Positions 52,553 through 61,959 are shown, counted from the stretch's first letter. The stretch is 64,000 nt of DNA from Cryobacterium sp. SO1 (GCF_004210215.2 NZ_CP067394.1:3658001-3722000); one strand, 5' to 3'. A program made the numbers and translations. The notes: generated by a model not told the origin, from the letters alone.

Positions 52553-52604
52553 GCGCGCCGGGGCGGGTGGGCGCGCACGGCGGGGCGGGTGGGCGCGCGA
52601 ACGG

Positions 52605-52988
52605 CTAGAACGGCACCCCGCACACGAGCGCGGCGTTGGCGAATGCCGTGGCCTCCCCGGTGCGCACGAACACCCGCGCCGAGGCGGAGAGCGCCTTGAG
52701 TTCGCCGTGTCCGATGTACTCGATGTCGGTGAAGCGCTCGCTCAGCCAGTCGCCGGCCACGGTGCCCTTCGCCTCCGCCGCGGCCACGCAGCGCTCCACG
52801 ACGAGTTCGCCCAGCAGTGCGTCGAGCACCTGCTCGAACCGGGGCACGCCGTGCACGAGGGCCAGGTCGATCACCGGCACGCCGGCGGGGGCGGGCATCC
52901 CGCAGTCGGCGACGAGCACGATGTCGCCGTGGCCCAGACGGCTGAGTGCCGCGTTCAGATCGGCGTTCAGGATGCCGGTGCGTTTCAC
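52605..52988 (-). CDS. rbsD: D-ribose pyranase
   Basis: A 127-aa RbsD-family mutarotase that converts beta-pyranose ribose toward the furanose form used by ribokinase. Catalytic His20 lies in SRLGHGDIVLVADCGMP. IDLALVHGVPRFEQVLDALL and the C-terminal FVRTGEATAFANAALVCGV are standard. It overlaps rbsK by 4 nt and ends the operon. Confidence 0.95.
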   Translation of the reverse strand: MKRTGILNADLNAALSRLGHGDIVLVADCGMPAPAGVPVIDLALVHGVPRFEQVLDALLGELVVERCVAAAEAKGTVAGDWLSERFTDIEYIGHGELKALSASARVFVRTGEATAFANAALVCGVPF

Positions 52989-53995
52989 GGGTGTGCCTCG
53001 TTCTTCTCGGTGGCGAAATCGGTGCGCACCTCGGCGCGCACCTCGGGCAGGATGTCGCCGGCGTGCGGATAGGACGGCTGCGTCCCGCGGGACTGCACCG
53101 CGAACGCCCCCACCCGCACGGCCAGCCGGGCCGCCTCCCGGAGCGTGTCACCGGCGGCGAGCCGGGCGCTCAGCGCGCCCACGAAGGCGTCGCCGGCGCC
53201 GGAGCTGTCGACCGCCACCACGACGGGTGAGGCCACGGCATCGGTGCCGTCGGCGTCAGAGACGATCGCGCCGAGCGCCCCGCGGGTCAGCACCACCGAC
53301 GTCACACCCCAGTCGCGCAGCCGGGCCACCGCCTCGGCATCCGAGACGGGAGGCGGGGCGCCGGGCGTGAGCTGCGCCAGGAGCAGCGCGGCCTCGTGCT
53401 CGTTGACGATCAGGGGGTCGGCAGCCGCGATCGTCTCCGGGTCGAGCTCGATCACGGGGGCGAGGTTGAGCACGACTCGTCCGCGGGCCAGCCGGGCGGC
53501 CGCCGCGCTGGCCGCCGCGGGGATCTCGCCCTGCAGCACCAGCACGGCCGCCGCGGCGATGAGGTCGGCGCTCTGGCCGACGATGTCGGCATCCACCGCG
53601 GCGTTGGCCCCGGGGATGACGATGATGGTGTTCTCGCCGTCGTCGGCCACGGTGATCACGGCCAGACCGGTCGGTCCGGCCACGGCCAGCACGGCCGACA
53701 GGTCGACCTTGGCGGATTCGAGGATGGCGGTGGCCGAGGAGGCCAGGGCGTCCTGGCCTATGGCGCCGACCATGCTGACCCGGGCGCCGAGCTGGGCCGC
53801 GGCGACGGCCTGGTTGGCGCCCTTGCCGCCGGGCAGGACGGTGATCGACGTGCCGATCAGGGTCTCGCCGGGCAACGGATGACGGAGGACGGTGGTGACC
53901 TGGTCGGCGTTGATCGAGCCGACCACGACGACGCCGGCCAGGGTCGCGCCGGTCAGGGTCGCCCGGGCGACCGGGGCGTGGGTTGACGGGGTCAC
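52985..53995 (-). CDS. rbsK: Ribokinase
   Basis: A 336-aa PfkB-family kinase that phosphorylates ribose at O5. VVVVGSINADQV, LPGGKGANQAVAAAQLGA and the catalytic DSSGAGDAFVGAL are all present. About 20 extra N-terminal residues precede the fold. The GTG start overlaps the rbsB stop (GTGA). Its reading is coupled with rbsD. Confidence 0.95.
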   Translation of the reverse strand: MTPSTHAPVARATLTGATLAGVVVVGSINADQVTTVLRHPLPGETLIGTSITVLPGGKGANQAVAAAQLGARVSMVGAIGQDALASSATAILESAKVDLSAVLAVAGPTGLAVITVADDGENTIIVIPGANAAVDADIVGQSADLIAAAAVLVLQGEIPAAASAAAARLARGRVVLNLAPVIELDPETIAAADPLIVNEHEAALLLAQLTPGAPPPVSDAEAVARLRDWGVTSVVLTRGALGAIVSDADGTDAVASPVVVAVDSSGAGDAFVGALSARLAAGDTLREAARLAVRVGAFAVQSRGTQPSYPHAGDILPEVRAEVRTDFATEKNEAHP

Positions 53996-54936
53996 TTGGA
54001 GAAGTCGCCCACGTTCGTCTTCGTGACGGCGACGACCTCGACGGGTACGGTGGCTTCGACGTCGTCGCCGGCGATGGCCTTGACGGCCAGTTCGATGGCG
54101 AGGCGGCCGAGCTCGGCGGGCTGCTGAGCGACGGTGGCGTAGAGCGAGCCGTCCGAGATGGCGGTCAGGCCGTCCGCGGTGCCGTCGAAGCCCACGACGG
54201 AGACCACAGAACCAGCACGGGCGCCGAGGGCCTGGATCGCGCCGAGGGCCATTTCGTCGTTCTCGGCGAAGATGCCGGTCACGCCAGGGTTGGCCTGCAG
54301 CAGGTTGGTGGTGACGTCGAGGGCTGAGGCGCGGTCGAAGTTGGCGGTCTGCTCGGCGACGACGGTGATCTCGGGGTACGCGGCGATGCCCTCGTCGAAG
54401 CCCGCGCCCCGGTCGCGGCTGGCGGAGGTGCCCGACACGCCCTGCAGGGAGATGACGGTGCCCTTCTCGCCCATCGCCGCGGCGAGCTCATCGGCGGCCT
54501 GCTTGCCGCCGGCCACGTTGTCGCTGGCCACCAGGGAGGTGAGCTTCGCGTCGTTGACCGTGCGGTCCACGGCGATGACCGGGATGTTCGCGGCGGCGAG
54601 TTCACCGACCGAGGCGCTGGCGGCATCCGAGTCGACCGGGTTGACGATGACGGCCTTGGTGCTGCCGGCGGCGGCGGTGGCCAGCTGGTTGGCCTGGGTG
54701 GCCGAGTCGTTCTGGGCGTCGACGATGTAGAGGTCAACACCGGCCTCGTCGGCGGCGGCCTGGGCGCCGTCGCGCAGCTCGACGAAGAACGGGTTGTTCA
54801 GCGTGGAGATCGCGAGCACGACCTTGGGCCCGCTGGCCTCGTCGCCGCCGCCGCGGCCGCAGGCGGTGGTGCCGGCGAGGATCAGTGCGGCCGTGGCGGT
54901 GACGGCGGCGATGCGGCGAAAGGAGGATGACTTCAT
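53992..54936 (-). CDS. rbsB: Ribose ABC transporter substrate-binding lipoprotein
   Basis: A 314-aa Peripla_BP_4 protein. Signal peptide with Cys26 after LAGTTA; then VVLAISTLNNPFFVELRDGA, VIVNPVDSDAA, NIPVIAVDRTVN and VVGFDGTADGLTAI, all typical of ribose binding proteins. It lies between the permease and kinase genes, with a 58-bp gap after rbsC. Confidence 0.93.
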   Translation of the reverse strand: MKSSSFRRIAAVTATAALILAGTTACGRGGGDEASGPKVVLAISTLNNPFFVELRDGAQAAADEAGVDLYIVDAQNDSATQANQLATAAAGSTKAVIVNPVDSDAASASVGELAAANIPVIAVDRTVNDAKLTSLVASDNVAGGKQAADELAAAMGEKGTVISLQGVSGTSASRDRGAGFDEGIAAYPEITVVAEQTANFDRASALDVTTNLLQANPGVTGIFAENDEMALGAIQALGARAGSVVSVVGFDGTADGLTAISDGSLYATVAQQPAELGRLAIELAVKAIAGDDVEATVPVEVVAVTKTNVGDFSK

Positions 54937-54994
54937 TGTGGTTCCTTTGTTGGGTGGGGTTGTTGGTGTGGGGCTAGGAGGGGGAGAGTGGGGC

Positions 54995-55981
54995 TCAGCT
55001 GTTGCGGGTCTTGCGGCGCAGCACGTCGGCGCCCACGGCGAGGGCGATGACCAGGCCGATGACGACCTGCTGCCAGAACGACGACACGTTGAGCAGGTTG
55101 AGGCCGTTGCGGATCACAACGAGGACCAGGGCGCCGATGAAGGTGCCGGAGATCTTGCCGAGCCCGCCGGAGAGCGAGGCGCCGCCGATGACGACCGCGG
55201 CGATGGCATCCAGTTCGTAGCCGGCGGCGGCCTGCGGCTGGGCGGAGTCCAGCCGGCCGGCCAGGAGCAGTCCGGCCAGGGCCGCGAAGAGGCCGGCGAG
55301 GGCGAACACGGTGACGATGATGCGCTTGACCGGCAGTCCGGAGAGCCGGGCGGCCTCGGCGTTGCCGCCGACGGCGTACATGGAGCGGCCGAGCACGGTG
55401 CGGTTGAGGATGAACGAGGCGACCACGGCGGCCAGCACCAGGATCACGATGGGCATCGGCACCGGGCCGATGTTGCCGCCGAGGAAGGACACCTCGGGGG
55501 CGGTCTTGATCGGCCGGCCGTCCGAGATCACCAGGGTGAGGCCGCGGGCCACACTGAGCATCGCCAGGGTGGCGATGAAGGAGGGCAGCTTGCCGTAGGC
55601 GTTGGCGGCGCCGTTGATGACGCCGGCGGCCAGGCCCACGACCAGACCCGCGATCAGGGCCATCCAGCCGGGCAGGCCGGCGCTGACGAAGAACCAGCCG
55701 GAGGCCATGGCCGAGAGGGCGGCGACTGCGCCGACGGAGAGGTCGATGCCGCCGGCGACGATGACGAAGGTCATGCCGAAGGCGAGTACCGCCACGGTCG
55801 ACACCTGGATGCCGATGTTGAGCAGGTTCTGCCCGGTCAGGAAGTCCGGCGTGGCGATGACCAGCGCGATGCAGAGCACCACCAGGCCGACCAGGGCGCC
55901 GTTGTTGGCCAGGAAGGTCTTGTAGTCGAAGGAGCGTCGGGTGGGTGTCTCGGTGGACGGGGTGGTGGTCGTCGTTGACAT
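54995..55981 (-). CDS. rbsC: Ribose ABC transporter permease
   Basis: A 328-aa BPD_transp_2 permease with about ten helices. FVIVAGGIDLSVGAVAALSA, then GAANAYGKLPSFIATLAMLS and YAVGGNAEAARLSGLPV are the RbsC hallmarks. The start at 55981 (MSTTTTT) excludes upstream shadow frame and leaves a 20-bp gap after rbsA with GGAA ahead. Confidence 0.94.
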   Translation of the reverse strand: MSTTTTTPSTETPTRRSFDYKTFLANNGALVGLVVLCIALVIATPDFLTGQNLLNIGIQVSTVAVLAFGMTFVIVAGGIDLSVGAVAALSAMASGWFFVSAGLPGWMALIAGLVVGLAAGVINGAANAYGKLPSFIATLAMLSVARGLTLVISDGRPIKTAPEVSFLGGNIGPVPMPIVILVLAAVVASFILNRTVLGRSMYAVGGNAEAARLSGLPVKRIIVTVFALAGLFAALAGLLLAGRLDSAQPQAAAGYELDAIAAVVIGGASLSGGLGKISGTFIGALVLVVIRNGLNLLNVSSFWQQVVIGLVIALAVGADVLRRKTRNS

Positions 55982-56001
55982 GGGTTCTTGTTCCTTCTGG
56001 T

Positions 56002-57507
56002 TCAGCGCTGCGCTGCGACATCGCGGGCGGCGAGGGTCATGACTGTGTCTTGGGTGGCATCCGCTGCGCTCAGTTCGCCGGCCAGCCGGCCGTCGCGCAT
56101 GACAAGGATGCGGTCGCTCATGCCCAGGATCTCGGGCAGCTCGCTGGAGACCATCACGATGGCTCCGCCGGCGGCAGTGATCGAGTTCATCAGCTCGTAG
56201 ATCTCGACCTTGGCGCCGACGTCCACGCCGCGGGTCGGTTCGTCCAGCAGCAGCACCGTCGACGCGGCGATGATCCACCGGCCGAAGACCGCCTTCTGCT
56301 GGTTGCCGCCGGAGAGCGAGCGGATGGGCTGATCGATGGTGTGCATCCGGATGCGGAGCTTTGCAGCGACGGCCTCGGCGCGGGTGCGCTGGCCGGTGAA
56401 GTCGGCCAGGCCGAGCTTGGCGCTGGAGGCCAGGGTGGCGTAACCCAGGTTGTCGTTGACCGAGGCATCCAGCACCAGGCCCTGGCCCTTGCGGTCTTCG
56501 GGCACGTGGCCGATGCCGGCCCGGATCGCCGCCTGGATGTCGCCCTTGGGCAACTTCGCGCCGCGCACGGTGACGGAGCCGGTGTCGTACTTGTCGGCGC
56601 CGGCGATGGCGCGGATCAGTTCGGTGCGGCCCGCCCCGACGAGCCCGGCGATGCCGAGCACCTCGCCGGCGCGCACGGTGAAGCTGATGTCGTCGAACTG
56701 GCCGGCGCTGGTGAGGTTCGACACGGCGAGCACCTCGGTGACCGCCGGGGTCTCGTCGGCGCGGCGCGGGAACTGGTCCTCGATGCTGCGGCCGACCATC
56801 AGCTTGACAAGTTCGTCTTCGGGGGTGGAGGCAGGCACCTCGGCGATGAAGTGGCCGTCGCGGATGACGGTGACGGTGTCGCCGACCTCGGCGATCTCGT
56901 CGAGGTGGTGACTGATGAAGAGCATGCCGACGCCGCGCCGGCGGAGGTCCGCCATCACGGCGAACAGGGCCTGGGTTTCGTGCCGGGTGAGTGCGGCGGT
57001 GGGTTCGTCCAGGATCAGCACCCGGGCGTTGATGCTCAGCGCCTTGGCGATTTCGACAAGCTGCTGCCGGGCGATGCCGAGCCGTCCGACCGGGGTGTCC
57101 ACGTCGATCTCGAGGCCGATCAGGGCCAGGGCGGCGCGGGCCTGGCGTCGGAGTTCCTTGCGGTCGACCATGCCGAGCTTGGTGGGCATCCGGCCGAGCA
57201 TCACGTTCTCAGCCACGCTCATGGTGGCCACGAGGTTGAGTTCCTGGTGGATGGTGGCGATGCCGTGTTCTTCGGCGGCCTTGGTGGTGGGCAGGGTCGT
57301 CACGGCGCCGTCGACCAGGATCTGGCCGCCGTCGGGCTGGTAGACGCCGGCGACCATCTTGATCAGGGTGGACTTGCCCGCGCCGTTCTCGCCGAGCAGC
57401 ACCTGCACCTGGCCGGGGTACACGGTCACGGTGACATCCTGGATGACCGTGACCTGGCCGAAGGTCTTTGTCACGTTCTGCAGGGTGATCAGGGGGTTCA
57501 CGGTCAT
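56002..57507 (-). CDS. rbsA: Ribose ABC transporter ATP-binding protein (two ATPase domains)
   Basis: A 501-aa double ATPase. The first domain has Walker A GENGAGKST, signature LGIARQQLVEIAKAL and DEPTAALTRHE. The second has the degenerate GLVGAGRTELIRAI, signature RSLSGGNQQKAVFGRW and DEPTRGVDVG. Length and order are normal for RbsA. AAAGGAG precedes the ATG by 7 bases, and the ATG overlaps the rbsR stop by 4 nt. Confidence 0.95.
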   Translation of the reverse strand: MTVNPLITLQNVTKTFGQVTVIQDVTVTVYPGQVQVLLGENGAGKSTLIKMVAGVYQPDGGQILVDGAVTTLPTTKAAEEHGIATIHQELNLVATMSVAENVMLGRMPTKLGMVDRKELRRQARAALALIGLEIDVDTPVGRLGIARQQLVEIAKALSINARVLILDEPTAALTRHETQALFAVMADLRRRGVGMLFISHHLDEIAEVGDTVTVIRDGHFIAEVPASTPEDELVKLMVGRSIEDQFPRRADETPAVTEVLAVSNLTSAGQFDDISFTVRAGEVLGIAGLVGAGRTELIRAIAGADKYDTGSVTVRGAKLPKGDIQAAIRAGIGHVPEDRKGQGLVLDASVNDNLGYATLASSAKLGLADFTGQRTRAEAVAAKLRIRMHTIDQPIRSLSGGNQQKAVFGRWIIAASTVLLLDEPTRGVDVGAKVEIYELMNSITAAGGAIVMVSSELPEILGMSDRILVMRDGRLAGELSAADATQDTVMTLAARDVAAQR

Positions 57508-58550
57508 TGCTGGCTCCTTTGCCGAGGCTGCGTCGTGGGTTCGGTGCGGATGATCGGGGTGGCCGAGGAGGCCCGCACGATCAGTTCGCTGGGCAGCACG
57601 ACCGAGTCCGGCGTCTGTCCGGCGATCACCTGCAGGAGCAGGTCGATGGCGATCCGGCCCATGTCTTCGACGCTGTGCGCGATCACGCTGAGGGCGGGGT
57701 TGAGCAGGGCGAACCATTCGATGTCGTCGAAGGCGACCAGGGCGATGTCGGTGCCGATGCGCATCCCGAGTCTGTGCAGGATGCTGATGGCGCCGACGGC
57801 CATCAGGCTGTCGGCGGCGAGCAGCGCGGTGGGCGGGCTGGCCAGCTGCATCAGGGCGTGCACGCCGGCCGAGCCGCTGGCGGCCTGGTAGTCGCCGAAG
57901 TAGACCAGGTCGGGGTCCTGGCTGAGGCCGGCCTCGGCCACGGCGCGGGTGAAGGCGGCGAAGCGGTCCCGGCCGGTGGAGGTGGCCTGCGGGCCGGAGA
58001 TGTAGCCGATGCGGCGGTGGCCTAGGTCGGCGAGGTGCTGCACGGCCTGGCGGATGCCGGTGTCGCTGTCGGTGGTGACGCTGGGCAGGTTCAGGCCGGG
58101 AACCGTGCGGTCGACGAGCACCGTGGGAATCTTGCGTTCGATCAGGGCGCGCAGCCGGCCGCTGTCGTCGCCGACGGGAGCGACGATCACGCCGTCGACC
58201 CGGCGGGAGATGAGGGTGTCGAGGTAGCGGTCCTGCTGGTCGTTACGCTCGTTGGCGTTGCCGAGCAGCGTGACGTAGCCGGCCGAGAGAGCGGCCTGCT
58301 CCGCGGCGTGCGCGAGGTCGGCGAAGAACGGGTTGCGCACATCCGGCACCAGCAGGCCGAGGGCGTTGGACCGGGTGGACCGCAGGGCCTGAGCCTGGGC
58401 GTTGGGCTGGTAGTCCAGCTCGGCGGCCGCGGCGGCGACGCGTTCGCGGGTGTCGGCCGAGGTGGCCGGGTTGCCGGACAGCACGCGGGAGGCGGTGCCC
58501 ACCGAGACGCCGGCGAGGGCGGCGACGTCCTTGATCGTTATGGCTTCCAC
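57504..58550 (-). CDS. rbsR: LacI-family regulator of the ribose operon
   Basis: A 348-aa LacI/PurR-type repressor. The helix-turn-helix is ITIKDVAALAGVSVGTASRV, then the hinge RSTRSNALGLLVPD and a sugar-binding core. GTG 58550 is chosen because GGGAG lies 6 bases ahead and the HTH begins here. Its gene heads the rbsRACBKD operon, and two operator copies lie 92-119 bp upstream, so autoregulation with ribose release is expected. Confidence 0.93.
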   Translation of the reverse strand: MEAITIKDVAALAGVSVGTASRVLSGNPATSADTRERVAAAAAELDYQPNAQAQALRSTRSNALGLLVPDVRNPFFADLAHAAEQAALSAGYVTLLGNANERNDQQDRYLDTLISRRVDGVIVAPVGDDSGRLRALIERKIPTVLVDRTVPGLNLPSVTTDSDTGIRQAVQHLADLGHRRIGYISGPQATSTGRDRFAAFTRAVAEAGLSQDPDLVYFGDYQAASGSAGVHALMQLASPPTALLAADSLMAVGAISILHRLGMRIGTDIALVAFDDIEWFALLNPALSVIAHSVEDMGRIAIDLLLQVIAGQTPDSVVLPSELIVRASSATPIIRTEPTTQPRQRSQQ

Positions 58551-58641
58551 AGCCACTCCCTTGTGTGTGCGTGCGGTGGTGCTGGTGTTCGTGCTGGCGC
58601 CGGCGTGCGAGCTGGCGCTGTGGGGACTCCGGCGATCCTCG

Positions 58642-58669
58642 TGGAATCGTTTCCATGGAATCGTTTCCA
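58642..58669. promoter_or_regulatory. Two contiguous identical LacI-type operators (RbsR sites)
   Basis: TGGAATCGTTTCCA occurs twice with no gap (58642-58655, 58656-58669). Each is a near-palindrome with the central CG of LacI-family sites. Their centres are 14 bp apart, so dimers would bind on different helix faces. Confidence 0.85.
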
Positions 58670-58727
58670 TCGTACGTCGAACACCAAGACCATGTCAACC
58701 GGTCCGGCTCATCGGGGCGACGTCATC

Positions 58728-58801
58728 CGCCGAGTTGCCCACCTGCGGACGAGTTGCTCCGCTCGACCGGGGCAGCTCGTCCCAAACGGGGCAACTCGGC
58801 G
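58728..58801. repeat. GAGTTGCCCC hairpin, copy C (33-8-33)
   Basis: Arms 58728-58760 (CGCCGAGTTGCCCACCTGCG and on) and 58769-58801 (ending CGGGGCAACTCGGCG) around the loop GCTCGACC. It lies between the SDR stop and the rbs operators. Confidence 0.85.
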
Positions 58802-58813
58802 TCAGGTAAGGCG

Positions 58814-59650
58814 TCAGCGGCGCCCGACGAAGGTGTCCATCGACCTGTACACGCCGAACACCCGGCCGGCCACGGCGTCCCAGGCGGCCAGCGGCAGCAC
58901 CCCGCGCAGCATCTTGGAGAGCCCGACGGTCCACGGCATCAGCAGTTGCGGCGAGCCGGCGAGCATCGCCCGCCAGACCCGGTCGACCACGTACTCCGGG
59001 CTCATCACGGGCGTGAGCAGGGGCCCGCGGGCGCCGTCGAACATGCCGGTGGAGATGTAACTGGGCGCGATGGTGCTCACCCGCACGTTGTCGAAGCCCT
59101 GCTGGGCAAGCTCCAGGCGCAACGAATCGCTCCAGGTGATCACGGCGGCCTTCGAGGCCGCGTACACGCTCATCCGCGGGTTGGAGAGCATCCCGGCGGC
59201 CGAGGCGATGTTGACGATCCGGAATTCGCGGAACGGGTTGCGCATCATCGAGGGCAGGAACTCCCGCGTGATGTACATCGGCGCCAGGGCGTTCACCTGC
59301 ATGGTGGCGCGGGTGTCGTCGCCGTTGTCGTGCTCCCAGAAGAAGGAACCCCGCACGATACCGGCGTTGTTGATCACGATGTCGGGGTTGCCCACCTCGG
59401 TGCGCACCCGCTGGGCGGTCTGCGCGATGGCGCCCAGATCGGCGATGTCCACGACGTAGGGCGCGATCTGGGTGACCCCGGTCGCCCGTTCGGTGAGGAT
59501 CGCGGCGGTGGCCGACAGGGCGGCGGCATCGCGGTCCCAGAGGATCACGGCCCTGGCGCCCTCGGCGACGGCCCGCTCGGCGTAGAGGCGGCCCATGCCC
59601 ATGGCGGCGCCGGTGATCAGAACGCGGGCTCCGGAAACGGTTCGAGTCAT
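58814..59650 (-). CDS. SDR-family oxidoreductase
   Basis: A 278-aa classical short-chain dehydrogenase. The NAD(P) motif is TGAAMGMGR; NNAG, the catalytic Ser in VNIASAAG and YAASK follow. A hydrophobic helix-prone stretch near the C-terminus (LSKMLRGVLPLAAW) recalls SDRs acting on lipids or steroids. The substrate is unknown. Start 59650 (MTRTVSG) gives the normal beta-strand onset; the longer frame is not needed. Confidence 0.87.
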   Translation of the reverse strand: MTRTVSGARVLITGAAMGMGRLYAERAVAEGARAVILWDRDAAALSATAAILTERATGVTQIAPYVVDIADLGAIAQTAQRVRTEVGNPDIVINNAGIVRGSFFWEHDNGDDTRATMQVNALAPMYITREFLPSMMRNPFREFRIVNIASAAGMLSNPRMSVYAASKAAVITWSDSLRLELAQQGFDNVRVSTIAPSYISTGMFDGARGPLLTPVMSPEYVVDRVWRAMLAGSPQLLMPWTVGLSKMLRGVLPLAAWDAVAGRVFGVYRSMDTFVGRR

Positions 59651-59724
59651 GGACCAATCATCCCCTTGTTCGCTGTCGCGCACACACAAGGGCGGCGCGC
59701 TTGCGAGCGGATGCGCATCCGCCG

Positions 59725-59794
59725 GCCCAAATACGCCGCACCGATTACGCCGGCCCGATTACGCCGTACCGATTGCGCCGCACCAATTACTACG
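59725..59794. repeat. 14-bp tandem repeat (CACCGATTACGCCG, five units)
   Basis: Five contiguous degenerate units upstream of the SsuABC-like operon. ATTACGCCG recurs on one face about every 1.3 turns. Confidence 0.7.
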
Positions 59795-59875
59795 TTGCGT
59801 GTCACCGCGGCGTGCGCGCCCGCGCCCGGCTGGGTAGCGTCAAGGCACGCTCGCCCCCGATCCGATTGGCTGCCC

Positions 59876-60805
59876 ATGTCTGCCAGCACCGCCACGACCC
59901 CCTCCGCCCGCCTCGCCGCGGGCGCCGGCGGCGCGCCGGGCCGCGCTCGGGCCGTCACCGGCATCGATGCCGCGTTCGCCGTGGAGTTCGCCGGGCTGGG
60001 CCGCACCTTCGCCGTGACCGCCCCCGCCGGCGCCCGGCCTGTGTTGCGGGACGTGTCGCTCACCGTGCACCCCGGCGAGGTGCTCGCGATCCTCGGCACC
60101 AGCGGCTGCGGCAAGTCCACGCTGTTGCGCATCATTGGCGGGCTGGACTCCCCCAGCGCCGGCTCGGTGCAGATCGACGGCTCCCCCGTCACCGCGTTCG
60201 ACACCCGCTGCGCCGTGGGTTTCCAGGAGCCCCGGCTGCTGCCCTGGCGCACGGTGGCCGCCAATGTGGCCCTCGGCCTGCCCCGCGGTACCACCCGCCA
60301 CGGCGGCCGCGCCCGCGTCGCCGAGCTGCTCGAACTGGTGGGCCTGACGGCCTTCGCCGGGCACCGGCCCGCCGCGATCTCCGGCGGCATGGCCCAGCGC
60401 GCCTCGCTGGCCAGGGCCCTGGCGCGCAACCCCGGCGTGCTGCTGCTCGACGAACCATTCGGCGCCCTGGACGCCCTCACCCGGCTCAAGATGCAGGACC
60501 TGCTGCTCGACGTGCACGCGGCCGCCCCCACCACGGTGCTGCTCGTCACCCACGACGTCGACGAGGCGCTGCAACTGGCCGACCGCATCATCCTGCTCGG
60601 TCAGGAGTCGGTCGCACCGGATGCCGCTGCCCCCGGCGCCACCATCGTGCAGGAACTCACGGTGCCCGGCAACCGCCCCCGCGATCGCGGCTCGGCAGAG
60701 CTCGCGGAGCTGCGCGGTCGCCTGCTCGCGGGCCTGGGCATCGACCGGCACGGCGACGCCCGGGGCGTGGCCTCGAGCACCGGCATCCCGCACTTCCCGT
60801 ACTGA
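59876..60805 (+). CDS. ABC transporter ATP-binding protein (SsuB-like)
   Basis: A 309-aa ATPase: Walker A GTSGCGKST, Q-loop GFQEPRLLPWRTV, signature ISGGMAQRASLARALA, Walker [16 protein letters not shown]. About 40 Ala-rich residues precede the fold. It starts the rightward importer operon (ATPase, binding protein, permease). The sequence fits the aliphatic-sulfonate/taurine group. The frame upstream of 59876 is an unrelated open frame. Confidence 0.92.
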   Translation: MSASTATTPSARLAAGAGGAPGRARAVTGIDAAFAVEFAGLGRTFAVTAPAGARPVLRDVSLTVHPGEVLAILGTSGCGKSTLLRIIGGLDSPSAGSVQIDGSPVTAFDTRCAVGFQEPRLLPWRTVAANVALGLPRGTTRHGGRARVAELLELVGLTAFAGHRPAAISGGMAQRASLARALARNPGVLLLDEPFGALDALTRLKMQDLLLDVHAAAPTTVLLVTHDVDEALQLADRIILLGQESVAPDAAAPGATIVQELTVPGNRPRDRGSAELAELRGRLLAGLGIDRHGDARGVASSTGIPHFPY

Positions 60806-60912
60806 GAGTTCCGCCCGTCCAGACCCGGCCCGCCGGTCCCGCAACGTTCCCCAGCCCCACATCCACAGCACGGATGCCCGTCCCGCGCCCCGCACCCAAC
60901 GAGAGACCAGCC

Positions 60913-61959
60913 ATGAAGAATCGCTTCACCGCCACCGCCCTGATCGCGTCAGCCGCGGCCGCCGTCCTCCTGCTCACCGGCTGCGTCGCCGGCGAGAACC
61001 AGCCTGCCGCCGAACCCGCCTCCAGCGCCGACGCCGCCGGCATCGTCACCCAGGGCGGCACCCTCAACATCGACTTCGCCACCTACAACCCACTCAGCCT
61101 CGTGATCAAGGAGAAGGGCTGGCTCGAAGAAGCCCTCGCCGACCAGGACATCACCGTCAACTGGGTGCAGTCGGCGGGCTCGAACAAGGCCAACGAGGCT
61201 CTCCGCGTCAACGCCATCGACGTGGGTTCCACGGCCGGCTCCGCCGCGCTGCTGGCCCGCTCGAACGGCTCGCCCATCCAGGTGATCGACATCTACTCGC
61301 AGCCCGAGTGGGCCGCCCTCGTCGTTCCGGCCGGTTCCGACATCGGCTCGGTCGACGACCTCAAGGGCAAGCAGATCGCCGCCACCCAGGGCACCGACCC
61401 GTACTTCTTCCTGCTGCAGTCCCTCGAAGAGGCCGGCCTCAGCCTCGACGACGTCACCGTGCAGAACCTGCAGCACGCCGACGGATGGGCCGCCCTGCAG
61501 AACGGCTCCGTCGACGCCTGGGCCGGACTGGACCCGATCATGGCCGGCGCCGAAGCTGCCGGAGCCGAGCTCGCCTACCGCAACGTCGACTTCAACAGCT
61601 ACGGCTTCCTCAACGCCACCGAATCCTTCATCACCGAGAAGCCGGATGTGGCCCAGACCGTCGTCGACGTCTACGAGCACGCCCGCGCCTGGGCCCTCGA
61701 GAACGAGGAGGAGACCGCCCAGATCCTCGCCGACGTGGCCGGACTCGACCTCGCGGTCGCCACCAAGGTCATCACCGAGCGCTCCAACCTCGGTGTCGAC
61801 AACGTTCCCGGCGCCGCACAGGTGAAGGTGCTCACCACCATCGGGCCGATCTTCGTCGAGACCGGCGACGTGCTCGATCAGGCCAAGGTCGACGACGCTC
61901 TCGACACGATCGTCAACGACACCTTCGCCACGAGGGCCGACCCGACGATCGTCGAGTAA
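60913..61959 (+). CDS. ABC transporter substrate-binding lipoprotein (SsuA/TauA-like)
   Basis: A 348-aa NMT1-class binding protein. Signal peptide ends LLLTGC with Cys24. Then LNIDFATYNPLSLVIKEKGW, WVQSAGSNKANEALRVNAID, GKQIAATQGTDPYFFLLQS and YGFLNATESFI. Sulfonates are the usual ligands of this group, but the exact ligand cannot be read from sequence. It sits 107 bp after the ATPase gene. Confidence 0.9.
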   Translation: MKNRFTATALIASAAAAVLLLTGCVAGENQPAAEPASSADAAGIVTQGGTLNIDFATYNPLSLVIKEKGWLEEALADQDITVNWVQSAGSNKANEALRVNAIDVGSTAGSAALLARSNGSPIQVIDIYSQPEWAALVVPAGSDIGSVDDLKGKQIAATQGTDPYFFLLQSLEEAGLSLDDVTVQNLQHADGWAALQNGSVDAWAGLDPIMAGAEAAGAELAYRNVDFNSYGFLNATESFITEKPDVAQTVVDVYEHARAWALENEEETAQILADVAGLDLAVATKVITERSNLGVDNVPGAAQVKVLTTIGPIFVETGDVLDQAKVDDALDTIVNDTFATRADPTIVE

